Origin: Formicarius rufipectus
Lineage: Eukaryota; Chordata; Aves; Passeriformes; Formicariidae
Direction: 5' to 3'
Length of the DNA stretch: 64,000 nt
NCBI GenBank assembly: GCA_013399695.1
Contig: VXAU01006141.1
Coordinates: 124,696 to 188,695 of the forward strand
The number at the start of each line of letters is the position of its first letter. Position 1 is the stretch's first letter. The position numbers and the translations under genes are program-made. Below the pieces are notes generated by a model. It had not been told where the DNA came from. It saw only the letters and a program-made list of their open reading frames with translations, and ran no database searches. This document shows, one piece after another, positions 49,375-62,600 of this stretch.

Positions 49375-50503
49375 TTTATTTAATAGGCACATCATTGCTT
49401 TAATAGCACTGGGCTGCACAGCTCGCTTCACCATTGGTAAATGGCTTTTTTGATTACATTGCTTTTCCTCAGTGTCGGTAGGATTCAAGTAAAAAAGTTA
49501 CTGCTTTTACTTCTCTGTCATTTCTCAAGATGGAAAAAGAACAGTAAACAACTAGCACACAGGAGCAGAATGCAGACTGCCTCTGACTCAGTAGAAGTCA
49601 AGACAAACTAAATTTTGAGCACTGAACAGTTAAAGCTGCAAGACAACCACATTTGCTCAGATGGGAGTTTTCAATATGCAGGATAGAGATGAATGTTGCC
49701 CACTAATACATATAATAATGCATTGTTATACTGAGAAACAAAGATTATCCAACACAGACAAGAATGAGAGTTTCAAAATAAAACAGCTCACATGAAATTA
49801 GCTTCCTCATTATTTCTGATTATAAAAGTTGTACTCCCTCAGCTGTAAAAGTTAACGGTCTAAAAGAAAAGTACTACTTACAGAACTCTAAATCTGCAAT
49901 TTAATCAGCTTTTCACCCTATATTACAACTCTTAGTGACAAAAGCATGGCATTCTGGATTATTTTTATAATAAAGTAGTTTACTTGGTTGTTATATTTCT
50001 TCCCTGAAAAACTGCATTTTAATATTTTATTAAATTCCATCAGTAGAAGCATAAAAAATCAGAAATCATGGGAGGAAAATAATATAGCTCTACAAAAGAA
50101 AAAAGCATGACTTCTAACATAGTTTTATAAACATTGTAAAAGAAGCGTATATGACATTGAAACGTTTTGAAAGTGGAGAAATATTTTGTGAGTTTCAATG
50201 TTCTTAGGGTTTATATTCTATTTTCTGAATGGATATTTTCAAAGTTATTATCTTAAGGTTTTTTTTAATATATTTTCTAGCATTTCATAGGACAGACAAC
50301 CTAAAACCAACAAGGCAGATATCTAGAGCAGCGCACACTTCAATATACACCAATTACTTTAGTTACTAGCACTTGACGTTGACGGTACCCTACTGTGTTT
50401 GTAAAATCTCTTTTTAAATCAGCTTGTCAAAGCTTTTGAGAAGCAATCTGGGCAACTGGGTGGGTAATTTTAGTGTCTACTGTGAACACGGTCAGTTACA
50501 GAC
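49375..50503 (-). other. ACTN2: Probable ACTN2 3' UTR
   Basis: AT-rich sequence directly after the ACTN2 stop codon. Two AATAAA signals lie on the minus strand: at 50026-50031 (about 480 nt after the stop) and at 49375-49380 (about 1.1 kb after), the latter followed by a plausible T/G-containing downstream region. The more distal one is my preferred end, without transcript evidence. Confidence 0.45.
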
Positions 50504-50662
50504 TCAGAGGTCGCTCTCTCCGTACAGCGCTGATGAGAAGGAGGTGTAATCCAGAGCCCCGGGGACAGAGCCTGGGCCTGTGTACGGAGGCATTCTCTTG
50601 ATGCAGTACTGAGCCTGCTCAGGAGGCAGCTCTCGACGCAACTCATCTGCCAGGATGTAAGG
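50504..50662 (-). CDS. ACTN2: ACTN2 exon 21 (last coding exon, PDZ ligand)
   Basis: 159 nt including TGA at 50504-50506; 52 residues starting PYILADELRRELPPEQAQYC and ending SSALYGESDL. This is the last EF-hand, the part that binds titin Z-repeats, followed by the ESDL tail. Acceptor CCTCTCAG. The sequence is nearly identical to human. Confidence 0.98.
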   Translation of the reverse strand, partial: PYILADELRRELPPEQAQYCIKRMPPYTGPGSVPGALDYTSFSSALYGESDL

Positions 50663-53600
50663 CTGAGAGGGGGGAAAAGATTGACAAATTCAGTAGGTAT
50701 TCTTCAAAGACACAAAATATTTTTTTTCTGTAGTTGTGACTAATAAATTTTGTTATTCTACCTATTTTTCAGAGACCAGATGCTTTCCTGGTAAATTCCA
50801 ATGTTAATTATGAGCTGAAGGGGATAATTCTACCAATAAACTGATTAGGTTAAAATGCAGTCTCAGGATATGTGACTGCGCGCGTTAGCTACCAAGCACT
50901 GTGCCCCTGTGGGTAGGCTGCTATTGATATAGCTCATCCCTGCATAGTCAGTGTCTCAGAAGTGCACTACTGCTCCTTGTGCAGTCACAGGACAGACAGG
51001 TGGTTTCTTTTAGGTTCAAGGTTCTAATCTATGTGTAGTGAAAGATGCATCATTGTTCTTAATGGTTTGCATTTATGATTTGAAGGATACTCTCTGTTAA
51101 CAGACTTGACATTGCTTAAAATAGCAATGTAATGAAAACAATCTTTTTCCCAAGACTACCTTCCACATGAATTGCTCCTGAAAACATGTCTGGAATTCAA
51201 AATGTGGTCCGCATTAACTGAGATCACAAAATCAATACAAACAACCAGAATGAGAAAATCAATAGAGTGAGTTTGGGCAAATAGACCTGTACTGCTGTGA
51301 TCTCCTTTCTCCACAGCACAGTACTGCTTTCATGGCAGTTTTATGGCCCTGCCTCTTTCAGAAGCTCTTGTGTTCCCATTATATGCCCTCTCATCTTCAT
51401 ACACCACTCATCAGTGGATCTGGCAGTGGGGAGGAAAAGATGCCAAATTCAGGGGCTTCTTTCACAGACCCTGTAACTAGGGCCTTGTCCTGGCTCCTCC
51501 TAGGATAGGGGTATACCACGTTGCATCACCCTGTTGAATGAGCTGTCTGGTCAGAACATGACTCACAATTAGGTGTAGTCTTGTGCAACTGACCCAGGCT
51601 ATGTTACAGAGGGCCAAACTGCATTGAAATATCCACACAACACCATAAAAGGCAGAACGAGTTCCCCTTAAATCAAGTGTGGATATATTGTACATCAGGT
51701 TATTTCCATTATACAGACCAACTGTATAAGTCTTGTCTAAGATATCTAATTTTATGTTAACTCTGTGATAGGATACTTGGACCTAGCCTTGTATTCTGCA
51801 CCCATTTCAGCTCACAGTCTCAGTTCACAAGTGCTTTCACTGCAGTCTTACAAACTTCAAGCAAAGCTTCACTATTACTGAAAGGCTTGTATAAGAAGGG
51901 CTGAACTGGAGAGCTATTGAATCCTTACAGCCAGCAGCATGGTGACTGACCTTATCTGAAGCCAAGATTCTGAAGGAAGCTATCACTTGCTCAGCTGTGT
52001 CTGTGTCTGCTGTTTCTCTGGTCATGAAGTCAATGAAGGACTGGAAAGTGACGGTTCCTTGCCCATTGGGATCAACCAGAGACATGATTCGGGCAAACTC
52101 AGCTTCACCCTTTCACAGAATCCAAAACAAAAAAAAATGGTCACCGTAATATCCATCTCTAACAGCCCAAGCCTCTCATGAGCCAGTCGGAACCACTGGT
52201 TACTGACCCTTTAAAGCATTTTCCCAAGTTAGGAATATCAATGTCAGTCAGTTAAATGTGGGATTTTAAATGCCCACTCCTCTTTTGTAAAAAGGACTGT
52301 GCTTTTGGGTTCATTGTCCTAAATACAGGGTAGGCAGATTTCAATTAACTGTCTCCATCTTCTCTCCCTCCCACCCTCCCTCAATGCCTGTTTAACTTGT
52401 TATAATTTAACAGATAATTTTCCATCTCCTCCTAAAAACATTGTAATTTAGATACCACACAGGAAGGTGAAACAGTAGCCCATGAAGCGGTGTGCTTGCA
52501 GACCCACTGAACTAAGAAGGGGAACAATTCTGAAAATTTCATGCCAAATATGGGACAATTTAACTAAAGATATTTTTGTTTTTTCCATTAAAAAGGGTGA
52601 ATTTTGGAGGAAAATTTTAAAATAAATAATTGAAGGAAAGAAAATACAACTCCCAAAGCAAGTTTTTGAGAATGAAACAGTATCAAACGCACTTTGTCGT
52701 GCAGATAGAAAGGGAAACATTGGAAAAAAAATTAAAACCTGTTAATTTCAACTATTAAAGTTTCCTTAATTCAAAGAGCAATGCAGTGGACCATAGAATA
52801 TGGATTTCAAGTGTCTAATTTTACTTTTACCTTCCCTTTTAACTATTTAAAAGTAGAGAAAAAAAGGAAGTAGTATCTCTAGCATAAATTATATTAGTAT
52901 TCTATTTAAACAAGCTTTAGTGCTGCTGTGGTTAACATTATAGCTGTAAGCAGAATCAGTTGACACTATTTCTTAAAACTCATACCAAATCATAACCCAT
53001 TGAAATTAAGCAAGCTCTGAAATCATCATGGTCCATCAATCCATTCTTCCTCTATTGACCGAAACAACGTAAGGAATATAGAAGGGAAGGTTTGAAGAAT
53101 CCAAGGCAATTTCCAGAGAGATGATGAGTTTAGACCATTGGCATATTGGATCCAGTGCGTGAACAGTATTCATTGATGTTGCCCGGTCAGGTCACCAGAA
53201 TCATCATCAGTTTTAAAGGAGGAAGAAGTAACTAACATATTACACACAGGAAACAGACATTTTCACCACAACAAGTAACATCAGGAAAGGTCAGGGGAGG
53301 GATAAGGGAGGAGATGAATGGGACAAGAATACAGACATTACGACCAAGGAAGACAAAGAGAAGGCCAAGGAGAAAAGTTTGTTACTAAACTAGTCAAACT
53401 CAGGAGATGTTCAAGCTCTCTCATGGATAGGAAATATCTTTGAAAGGTTCTGCATGGAATCTCTAGTGGCTGGAAGTATCGTTAAAAACAGTCAAATACT
53501 TCAAGGCCAAGGCAGGTACATTATGAGAGCTGTCTGCTCACATATAGGAAATAAGTACAGGGATTTTCCTTCTGACTGAAGCCTGTCTAGAACAGGACTA

Positions 53601-56600
53601 CAGCTGAGACATGCATACTAGCTTAAAGGATGAGGCTTACAAGACTTAGAAGGAGGTCAGTTGAAGACCTTGTATAAAATGAGGTTGCTTATTTTCCAGG
53701 CAATAACGCATCTGTGACATTCTGAACTCAAAGCGGAATAAACCTTAAATAGCATGATGGTAAGAAGGTAAGTATTTCCTCTGTCCTGTGATATAATGCA
53801 ATGATTTGGAGAGAATTGTGTCATCCTAAATCTGAAGAGAGCATAAGAGAACTTGCAGTGAGTTTGAGGAAAGGAAAACTGGCAAAAGTCTGAGTGCAAG
53901 AAGCATAGGAACTCCCATAGGTATCTAGTACGGTCCAAATAATGCATCTCAAACCAAGTGAAAGAAACAAACTGCATAAAAATCACATAGAAAAATAAGC
54001 CTCCAAGTGATGCTGACAGTCCGTCTAAATCAGTTGTCTCCCCAGAGGCAGGATCTTTCCAAAGCATTATGATCAATAGACTGAAGTTTAAACACACAAT
54101 CTCTGGCTATTATTATATATGATATATATGATATATATATTATATTGGTCTGCCTGAAAATAGAATATCAGTTTCCTCTACCTGCAGGTCATTTCCAACC
54201 TGTCCTAGACTGATGAGGCAGGCTTTAAATTCATCAGACTGTAGATTGTGAGACTCGTCCTAACATCCCATCATGGGTCATGCATTTGGGAAGGGTAAAG
54301 GAAAGAAAGAAAAGTCACAGATCAGGTTAGTCATTTAGTAAAGAACATTCTATTCTCATATTAATAATCACATTTTTACAGAACTACATGGAAATATATG
54401 CCAGCATACTGCACTGAATTACCTAAAAAGTATACAGTTAAAACTCTGCTTCCTCCACAGGGCTTGTGATTTTTTTAAACATTTTTGCTGACAAAGCAGT
54501 TTTCATTCTATTGAACTGTCATTTGTTCCTTCCTTTTTTATTGTCATGCACTGTATGTGAGATGCAATAGAAATATCACTGAACCTGGGAAAAACATATT
54601 TTCCCCATTCAATTATTGTTACTTCATTCTCGATCTGATAATATTCTTTAGTGTAGCATGCATATCTCAAAAGAGAGAAGTACAAAATAAATTCATAATT
54701 GACAACTTATTTTCGGTTCGCTCTCTACTGTAATAATCCATATATTCAAATTTTGCTTTGAAAACTGACTTTAAAAAAGCCCCATTGAATCCCATGTTGA
54801 ATGGTTTCTAGTAACACCACATCAAACATTGTTTTGAACCAATTTTTTGTTGGTTTGGTTTGGCTTGGTTTTTTTTAGTCCAAGAAAGTCAAGCTAACTT
54901 CTTAAAAACAGACTGGCTTGTCTTTTTCTTCCTATTCATACACAATGTGTCCTATCAGAGGGTACTTCAAACTGAGTTAATATGAATACAATTAAAAATT
55001 TGTTCTAAGATGAAAAATGATTACCCTATTGATTTTACAGACATTTTGGAAAAGATTCAAGTTTTTCTGTCTGCTACATATTTGCCTGCTAGATTAATAA
55101 TTTATTTTTTAATTTTCTATATAGATATGCTTAAGTAAAATTATAGGAGTTTTAACAAATGCACTGTGCTTATTTAACACACTAATAGGATGAAGTGCTG
55201 CTTTAGTAAGTTAATAACACCATGCATTTTTGAAATATCATGCTGTTATTGACTCCCTCTGCGTCAACATCCACCAGATCCATAAAGGGAAGATGAAAAA
55301 TAACAGTGGGAAGTCAATGAAGAGAATAAAGGCAGAAGGTGAAAATCTGGAGCAGCAGTTAGTTAAAAGCCGTAATCACAGTAAAGGTTTTATTCTTTAA
55401 TATTTCCATTTTACAGGATAATTCCTTCTATAAAGTGTTCAAAATATTTTATCATTCTGAACATGTTAACATAGGCTGGTTTAAAACTGTCAAAAACCAT
55501 CCCAGAGACAGGCTATGGCAGATCACACAAGGGGTGAAGTTATTTCTAATTTGCCTTATTTCTAAAGCCGATGGTGTGACTGCAGACAAAGTGATACAAA
55601 CACGGGAGGCAGCTAAGAGCCAAACCCTGTCCTCCACCTCCTCCAGCAGCTGTCGGGACGTGGGCGATCAGTGTGTGCATGAGCTCCCTCACCAGGCACA
55701 CACGGCAGCGAGTCGTGCAAGAGGCAGGGAAGGGCAGGTCAGAGTGAGAGCATGGCACATCTACCAAGAAACCGTTTTCTTCAGAAGAGAAGTGCAATGG
55801 TTGTGCTGGAGCTCAGAGCTGTCATCTGGTTAAGTGAGACTCCCTAGTGATGCTCCAGGTAGTTGTGCCAAGTGCTGTAGCAGGTTCTCACATTCTTGTA
55901 GCGAAGTTTTCTAATCTCCATCATATGTAGCCTAAAAAAGGCATCTTGGCCTCAGCAGTATATCAGGGTTTCAAGGGATTCGATAGTGTTTTGTAATTAA
56001 GGCACAGATCAAGCCCATGCAAAGGCTTTCTCATTTGGAAATTGTTTATGATATTTACTATTTGCAGAGCAGACAATAGTTAGGCACTGAAATTAAATTT
56101 TAAAAACATTTAAACTTTGCCTTTTTATCTTTTCCTGCCAATACAAAGTAAAACACTGAAAATTCCCTTCATGTTTCATTATTAGTCCCCAGAAATCTTT
56201 TCCCTCCTCCTTGTGATTTATAAAACAAGTGAGCTTCTGAGTTAAACTAATCCATTCTTAAATATGTCCTTCATTTTCCTGAATACTAATTGACCTGCAT
56301 AAGCCTGAACAAGTGGTTCCTTTAATAGGGAGCTGTTGTTTTTCTGTTAGTAAAATATAGGGTGGTCTGATGCTATTGTTCATCATGCAGACCTCCTACT
56401 TGAAATCTGCGGTTTGCACAAAAATCAATAGTAGAATATGTTAGCAGCCATTAAGATATTGCAGGCAGAGCAGCTGCAGATATTTTATCACCTACTTTGC
56501 AATCTTATTAGAATTTACTAAATATACTCAATCTGAAAAAGGAATCCCTGCATAAAAAGACTTCAAAACCAGTGACTGACAACGTGTCTGTGTAGTGTCC

Positions 56601-59600
56601 CAATTTGGCTGCATACCATTATTCAGCTATGCACCATTTTGAACACTTCTAAACTGCTTCTGTGATTCAGACATTGTGTCCCACTTTCTTTTCCTCTATG
56701 CAGTCACAGGAAGGAAGGCAATTATAGCAGCGTTGCTAAAGATGTATATTTATACCTACAACTAAACTGTGCCCTCAGGCAAAGCCTACAGCAAGGAGTA
56801 GTGGGAAAGCAGCAGCATCCTCAGGGGTACCCTCATGCATACCTGCCTGATGGAAATACAAGAGGGCTGCCCCCTTGACTCAAGGGACAGAGCATATTTA
56901 CCAGTTGCCTTTACGAGGGTGACTTGTAAAGCTTTCTGTGCCAGGACGTCTCTGCTGGTGGATGCACTGAAAGAGACGCAACTCTTCCTGCGCTTGTAAT
57001 TCTTACATGCACGGTGCCCACTTACTCATGGCAGTTTGAGAATCAGGGACACGTGGCTCCCCTCCAGCAAAGGTTGCAAAATGCTGAATAGCTTTCTTTA
57101 AAATATTTAAGATGTAGAAGCCATTTAAAACTATTCACTCAAATATCTAGCTCTCTTTCAAAGGATTAACAAATCCAGAATTAAGCCAAGTAATGGATTA
57201 TGAGCTGTAAGATTTGTTGTTTTAATAAATTCTTCCTGGAGAGGAGGATAGGGGTTCCTACCTCAGATTTATAAGCAAAGGAAATTGTTTCTAGAAGCAC
57301 TCTACAAAACATTGTTAGATTTATGTTTATCAAAAAATATTCTTTAGAATTGGAAAAGATGCTACTCTGCATATTAATACTTTGCTGACATCGTCAACAC
57401 AGACTGAGAGTTAGACATTAAGAAATGTCTTAAATTGGAGAAATGCCACAGAAGTCAGAGCTATAGCATGCATAAATGATTCTGTTTTATTAAGCTTAGG
57501 TATTTAAAGCCTCCTTGTCAGCAACAGTATTGATTTTTGGGATCCTCTCTGGCTATTCATCATTGTGGACAGCAGTCCAATTCTTTCAGTGTATTTTTTA
57601 AACTGTATCAGACATTCAGAAATGCTGCTAAGTGCAACAAAATTTTTACATATATTGTTAATTCCATCTGACATGGAGCAGACAATATTTTTCATGTTTG
57701 TACTTGCATTCAGATAATTCAGTTTAATCTTCATTTCTATTTAAGGAAATCAAGACCATAAAAGATCCTTTACTGCCTTCTCTATCTAAATTCCAAGTTT
57801 AAAGTCGGAAATTTTGTGTACACTGACTTAACTCTGAAGCACTTTGAGTTTCCTTTACTCACCAATACTAAATATTCATGTGTGTAATGACATAGGAAAG
57901 ATAGAAAATTTCTTTTAAAGCCTGCCTTTCTCAAACATGTTTGTTCAATGTCTCCTTCCAGCCTGCGTAGATTGAGTTGCATCTGTTCATTAAGTAACAG
58001 TGTAATTTAATTGTATAAGCTTCTCTTTTATCAGTGTTTCTACTATCTGTCCCCTGCAGAAAACCTTGCTTGATGGCTGAGTGGTTTTAGATCTTACCTT
58101 CTTCCTTTCTTCAGCTTGCATTATGCTACAGAGAACATGAAGTCAAAAGTCCTTTTAGACCACTTTCCTATGACTGATGCTGAGGGACGGAGTAGACTAA
58201 AGAGAGTGTTTGCAAATTGGTCCTTCCCTTATGCAATTCTTCCAGACCTCTCTTTGAAGGCCATTAGATTATCTCTGTCATGGGGAAAGGCAAGGTCTAC
58301 AACTAAACTTGCAGTCTGGGCCCAGGCTGTTGAGGCCATAGAAACAAATGAGGATAAATGACTGACCAGTCATCTGTCTCCTTACACCTCTGACCTGGCC
58401 ATTCAGGCTTCCTGCAACAGAAGCCAGGGCAGAGGAGCATAGCCTGGAGCCATGACTCATTTTAGCCTGAGGAAAGAAGACAGTCAGGGATAGGTAAGAA
58501 TCTAGGCATTGGGAAGCAATTTTGTGTTACACCTTATTGCTGTAGTCCATCTTCAGTGTGCCAGCAGCTGTGTGACCCAATGACCCTCTCCCAGGTCATG
58601 CGACCTTTCCTAATTGCTCTGTTACATCCTTTGGTATCTCAGAGTCTTACTGTATCTGCAAATCAATAACAATATGGCTGGTTGATGTAGGATTTAGCTT
58701 TTCCCTTCAAGACATTCTGAGGCACCAAGAGAGGACCATAATATCTCCTCAGCCACTGAACTGGCTTTGCTGCGAGCATAGCAGAGAACTCATTTATGAA
58801 CTACTAAGGCATAGGGATCCTAGAAATGACCATCCAGTGTAAGATATACCAGGACTTAGTCACCTTGCTTTCTTATTTTTAGGGAGCTGTCAAATCTCTG
58901 TGCAAAGTCCCTGGTTTCTTTTAATAGGGTCTCACAAATACTAGCTTGTAATTTATCCAGGCCTGGTACTCTGTCTGCTTTTAATAGCTCTAATTGCTCA
59001 GTTATCTGCTCCAGTGCATTGGGAAAGCCATTTAGTAAGCTACTTCTTTCCATCCCAGGAAATTTATCTCTGTTTCTGTGATGTTATCTTCTGCTTCCTT
59101 AGAAAATACAAAAAATAATTATGCTGCACTGGGATCACATTAAGATTTTTCTATAACAATTGTTCCTTGTTCCTTTGTAGCTATACTTCCCTATGCTTGC
59201 GTGGTTCTTCAGAAAGCAGAGGTTTGGCAATTCTCTCCTTCTTTCTAAACAATTAAGGGTATTCTAAACATTTAGCAAACTCTGATTGTCAGCATCCAGT
59301 GTTTATCAAATGCAAGTACAGGTATGGGTAACCAGTTTGAGTAGAGCTGGACAAATAGCATGTCAGTGAAAAGTGGCATTTTGCTATAGCCTGAAATGAT
59401 TCGAAGAAGCTGACTCATATTGTAGCAAAATGTAAGAGTTATGCACAGACCACTAAGTAAAGCAATGTGTACTGGTAAAAAGAAAAGTGCCTGGTGCTGC
59501 AATGTGGCCACCTTTTTTCAGTACTGTGAACTAGGTTTTGAAGGTAGGTTCATGTGAGAACAGAGACATCAGAGCTAACTCATGTACAGAGTGTTCTCCA

Positions 59601-62600
59601 GCTGGGAATGTCAGATCCCTACCTGCATGTGTTTTTCTGTTGTGTCTATTAGTTGTTCTCTTTTTAATGCTCTGTCCATGAATACTGAATAACTCAAAGA
59701 GTTAAGTTCCTTCACAGTAATGTTTTCCTTCCTAATTTTTTATTCACCAATAATTAGATAACTTAAAAAGATAATAGCCTCTTATTTTGCACATGCAGCC
59801 AGAAAAATAAAAATTATTCCTAGACAGCTATCAGTACTCCAGCAGTATTTCCTACAAACATATTTCTAGAGAGGCAAATTGTAATTCAAAGGAAAAAATT
59901 ATGTAATCCAGATCACAGCTAAATTTAGTGAGATGAAGGCAAACAACAAGTACATAGAACATATTGCACTGTCTTAAAGGGGCATGTTATTTTCCCAAAC
60001 ATAAAGATTTATTCAGTTTCAGTTGTTATTTGAACAAATACTAAACCATAAGAGCAGAAATATAATTCTGCATTACATTTAAAGAGTAAAAACTAAACTT
60101 CAGTTTATCTGTACAATGCTATTAGGTTGTGTGGGTTCCTGAGCAGCCTGTTCTAGTGAGTGACATCCCTGCCCCTGGTGAGATTAAGGTCCCTTCCAAC
60201 CCAAGCCATTCTATAACTTCGTAAGACTATAAATTCTTTCTTAACTGATCTTTTTCTCTCTTTTGAAAAGTGCCCGTTACTACTGTATTTGCAGGTGTTT
60301 TTTTTAAAAAAGCCTTACATTTGGAATGAAAAGAGACCCACTTTCAGGAAGAATAAATATTGCTAGTTGAGAAAAAGTAGGAGTACTGTACCCTGTCAAA
60401 ATGATTGAATGATGCTCTGAAGTCATTCATTTGTTCCTGGGTGATACCCTTGGCATCTCTTGTGAGGATCTGAGTCTCAACCTCATTGATAGTTCGAGCA
60501 ATGGTGGTAAGGAGGAGCTCCCATCCAACACGGATGTGCTGTGAGAGAGAAAATACTGATTTATTACAGAATCAAATATATTCTTCTAAGGGTATAAAAA
60601 GTACAATAAGAAAACAATCAGCTCTAAATATTTATGTGATGCCTTTTCCATGTCACTAACTCTGTGTTAGGATCAAGGATCATTAAAAATAATAATGGCC
60701 TTCATAAATATACAGAGCTAGTTTCTAAATGGGTACTTCTTCACTAAAAGTGAAAATAAATGGAAATAAAACAAGTCTTATGAGATTATCAGAAATCCTG
60801 CCAAATTCCATTATTTGTGGCAGTATCTTCAGGTAAGGAAAGGTGGTTACACAGCAGAAGAGGGCAGAATAAGAAGAATAAGTTAAGTACAAAGGGGAGT
60901 AAATGGCTACCTCCATAGTATAGTTGGTGTGCTTGTTGTCAAACACCAAGGCTTCCTGTATAAGCTGATGATCTCCTTCCAGTTTGTCAATGTTGTGTTT
61001 ATAATTAATGATATTGTGCTCATATTGCTTCAGCTGATTCATCTGGTCCTCCAAAGGCCCTGTCATTTCAATAGAACTGCGGGCAATTTCCTGTCAGAAG
61101 AAACAAACACACCCCTGGTCACACAAAATTTAAGGTTCATATTTGTTGATTTGACCAACTTTAACACAAACACATTGTATCTTCATACTAAGAAGCAACT
61201 GTAACAAAACTTACGTACAGTGAAGATGAGAAACTTTACCATAGAAAACACATATCAATAGAAATGTGGCACATTTATATCTGGAATTAGTATTGAGACC
61301 CCAGCAATCCTGGTACCTTTTCTACAAAAAGCAGCAACTAAACAGTAATTGTTTAGTGACTGATTGTTCAAAGCTGAATCTCCTGCTCACCATGAAGGTG
61401 CAACTTGTACAAGATTACACATTTTAAAAAATCATCTTAACAGGTGCCAAACTGCCCAGGATCAAATATCTGGTAAACTATTATGGACTTTGCTGTTGCC
61501 CTGTTTATAAAGTAGAGATAAAAAATTGTAAGGCACATCATTCATCAGCCTCTATGTGAGGGTCTGATGCTCACCTCCATCTTGGTCTGGATCCATGGCC
61601 CAATGACATTGGCCTGAGCAGCAAACTGGCGACGCAGGCGCTCATTGGCATGCTGGCGGGCCAGTTCCTCCTGCAAGGATTGATCCCTCTGAGGCACCAG
61701 CTGCTTCACCTGCACAGTGGGAAAGTACTCAATGTGAGTAGTTTAAAAATAAATGGAACAAATAAATCTGCAGTGACTCATTTTTGTTATTGACTTGCAG
61801 GTCAGTATCAGAAGAACAAGTCAGAATCATGATTGCTATTTTCTTTACAAATTCTTTGTTAACATAAGAAATTGATAGCATGGTCTTGGGCAGTCTGACC
61901 AGAGAGACTGACATGGAGAGAGAAGAAATTCTCACCTCTGGCTGGATTCAAATTCAAGACAATTATTTCACTTGAACTGCTGTTAGAGCAGTTGCTTTGG
62001 GGTTTGTTTTGTTTTTTAAATATGGGTGATTTTTCAATTGTTCTAAGAACAGCCAGTGCAAAACATTTCATTTGAACACAGCCATTACAATCGGATAACA
62101 TGAGAAATGTTCTGTCCATCATGTGTACCTAAGAGTCTCTAATTCATTGCAAATGCTTTTGCTTGGCTTACATTTCTGAATTGCACAGGGAGATTCTGAC
62201 CTTAGTCCTTACTGCTTGGTTTTTATAACTCATTGAGGGTGTGTTCTTGTCCATATGAGTTTATGTAATTCTACATTCTACACAATAATTTACCTTCAGC
62301 ATATCATCTGTCTTGGTTCCTAATTAAATTAGGTTTGTGTGATTGTTCTAGCAGGCTCTCTTTAATCTCTCTCCAGTAATTTTCAATTGCCAATGCCAAT
62401 TTCAATCTAATTGAACAGAACATTAATGGTCAAAAAAATGTTAATTTTATACAGTATCTCTGAAAAGCAGCATGGGGGTAGAAGAGACACACAAACCACT
62501 GTTTATACTATGAGAAAGAATACAGTAATTTTCTCTTCTTATAACAGCACCCCCTGGCCAGCTACCAGCTCTGCATTAGCCCCAACACATGCTTCTCTTG

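Larger units (their letters stand above)
53052..60391 (-). other. ACTN2: ACTN2 intron between exons 18 and 19 (contains candidate 19a)
   Basis: 7,340 bp, far longer than the neighbouring ACTN2 introns here (372 to 1,288 bp). It contains the candidate exon 19a (1,130 bp before exon 19), an AT microsatellite at about 54108-54147, a short T/G-rich run at 54846-54880 and a CR1 fragment near 60.14-60.23 kb. The remaining sequence is unique, with no other exon I can support. Confidence 0.8.

Noticed and set aside
53657..54097. Minus-strand open frame of 146 codons in ACTN2 intron 18
   Set aside because: No recognisable domain, no splice signals tying it to ACTN2, and composition of translated AT-rich intron.
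55435..55833. Plus-strand open frame of 132 codons in ACTN2 intron 18
   Set aside because: Antisense to ACTN2, with no family motif and no promoter or poly-A context; kept only as intron sequence.
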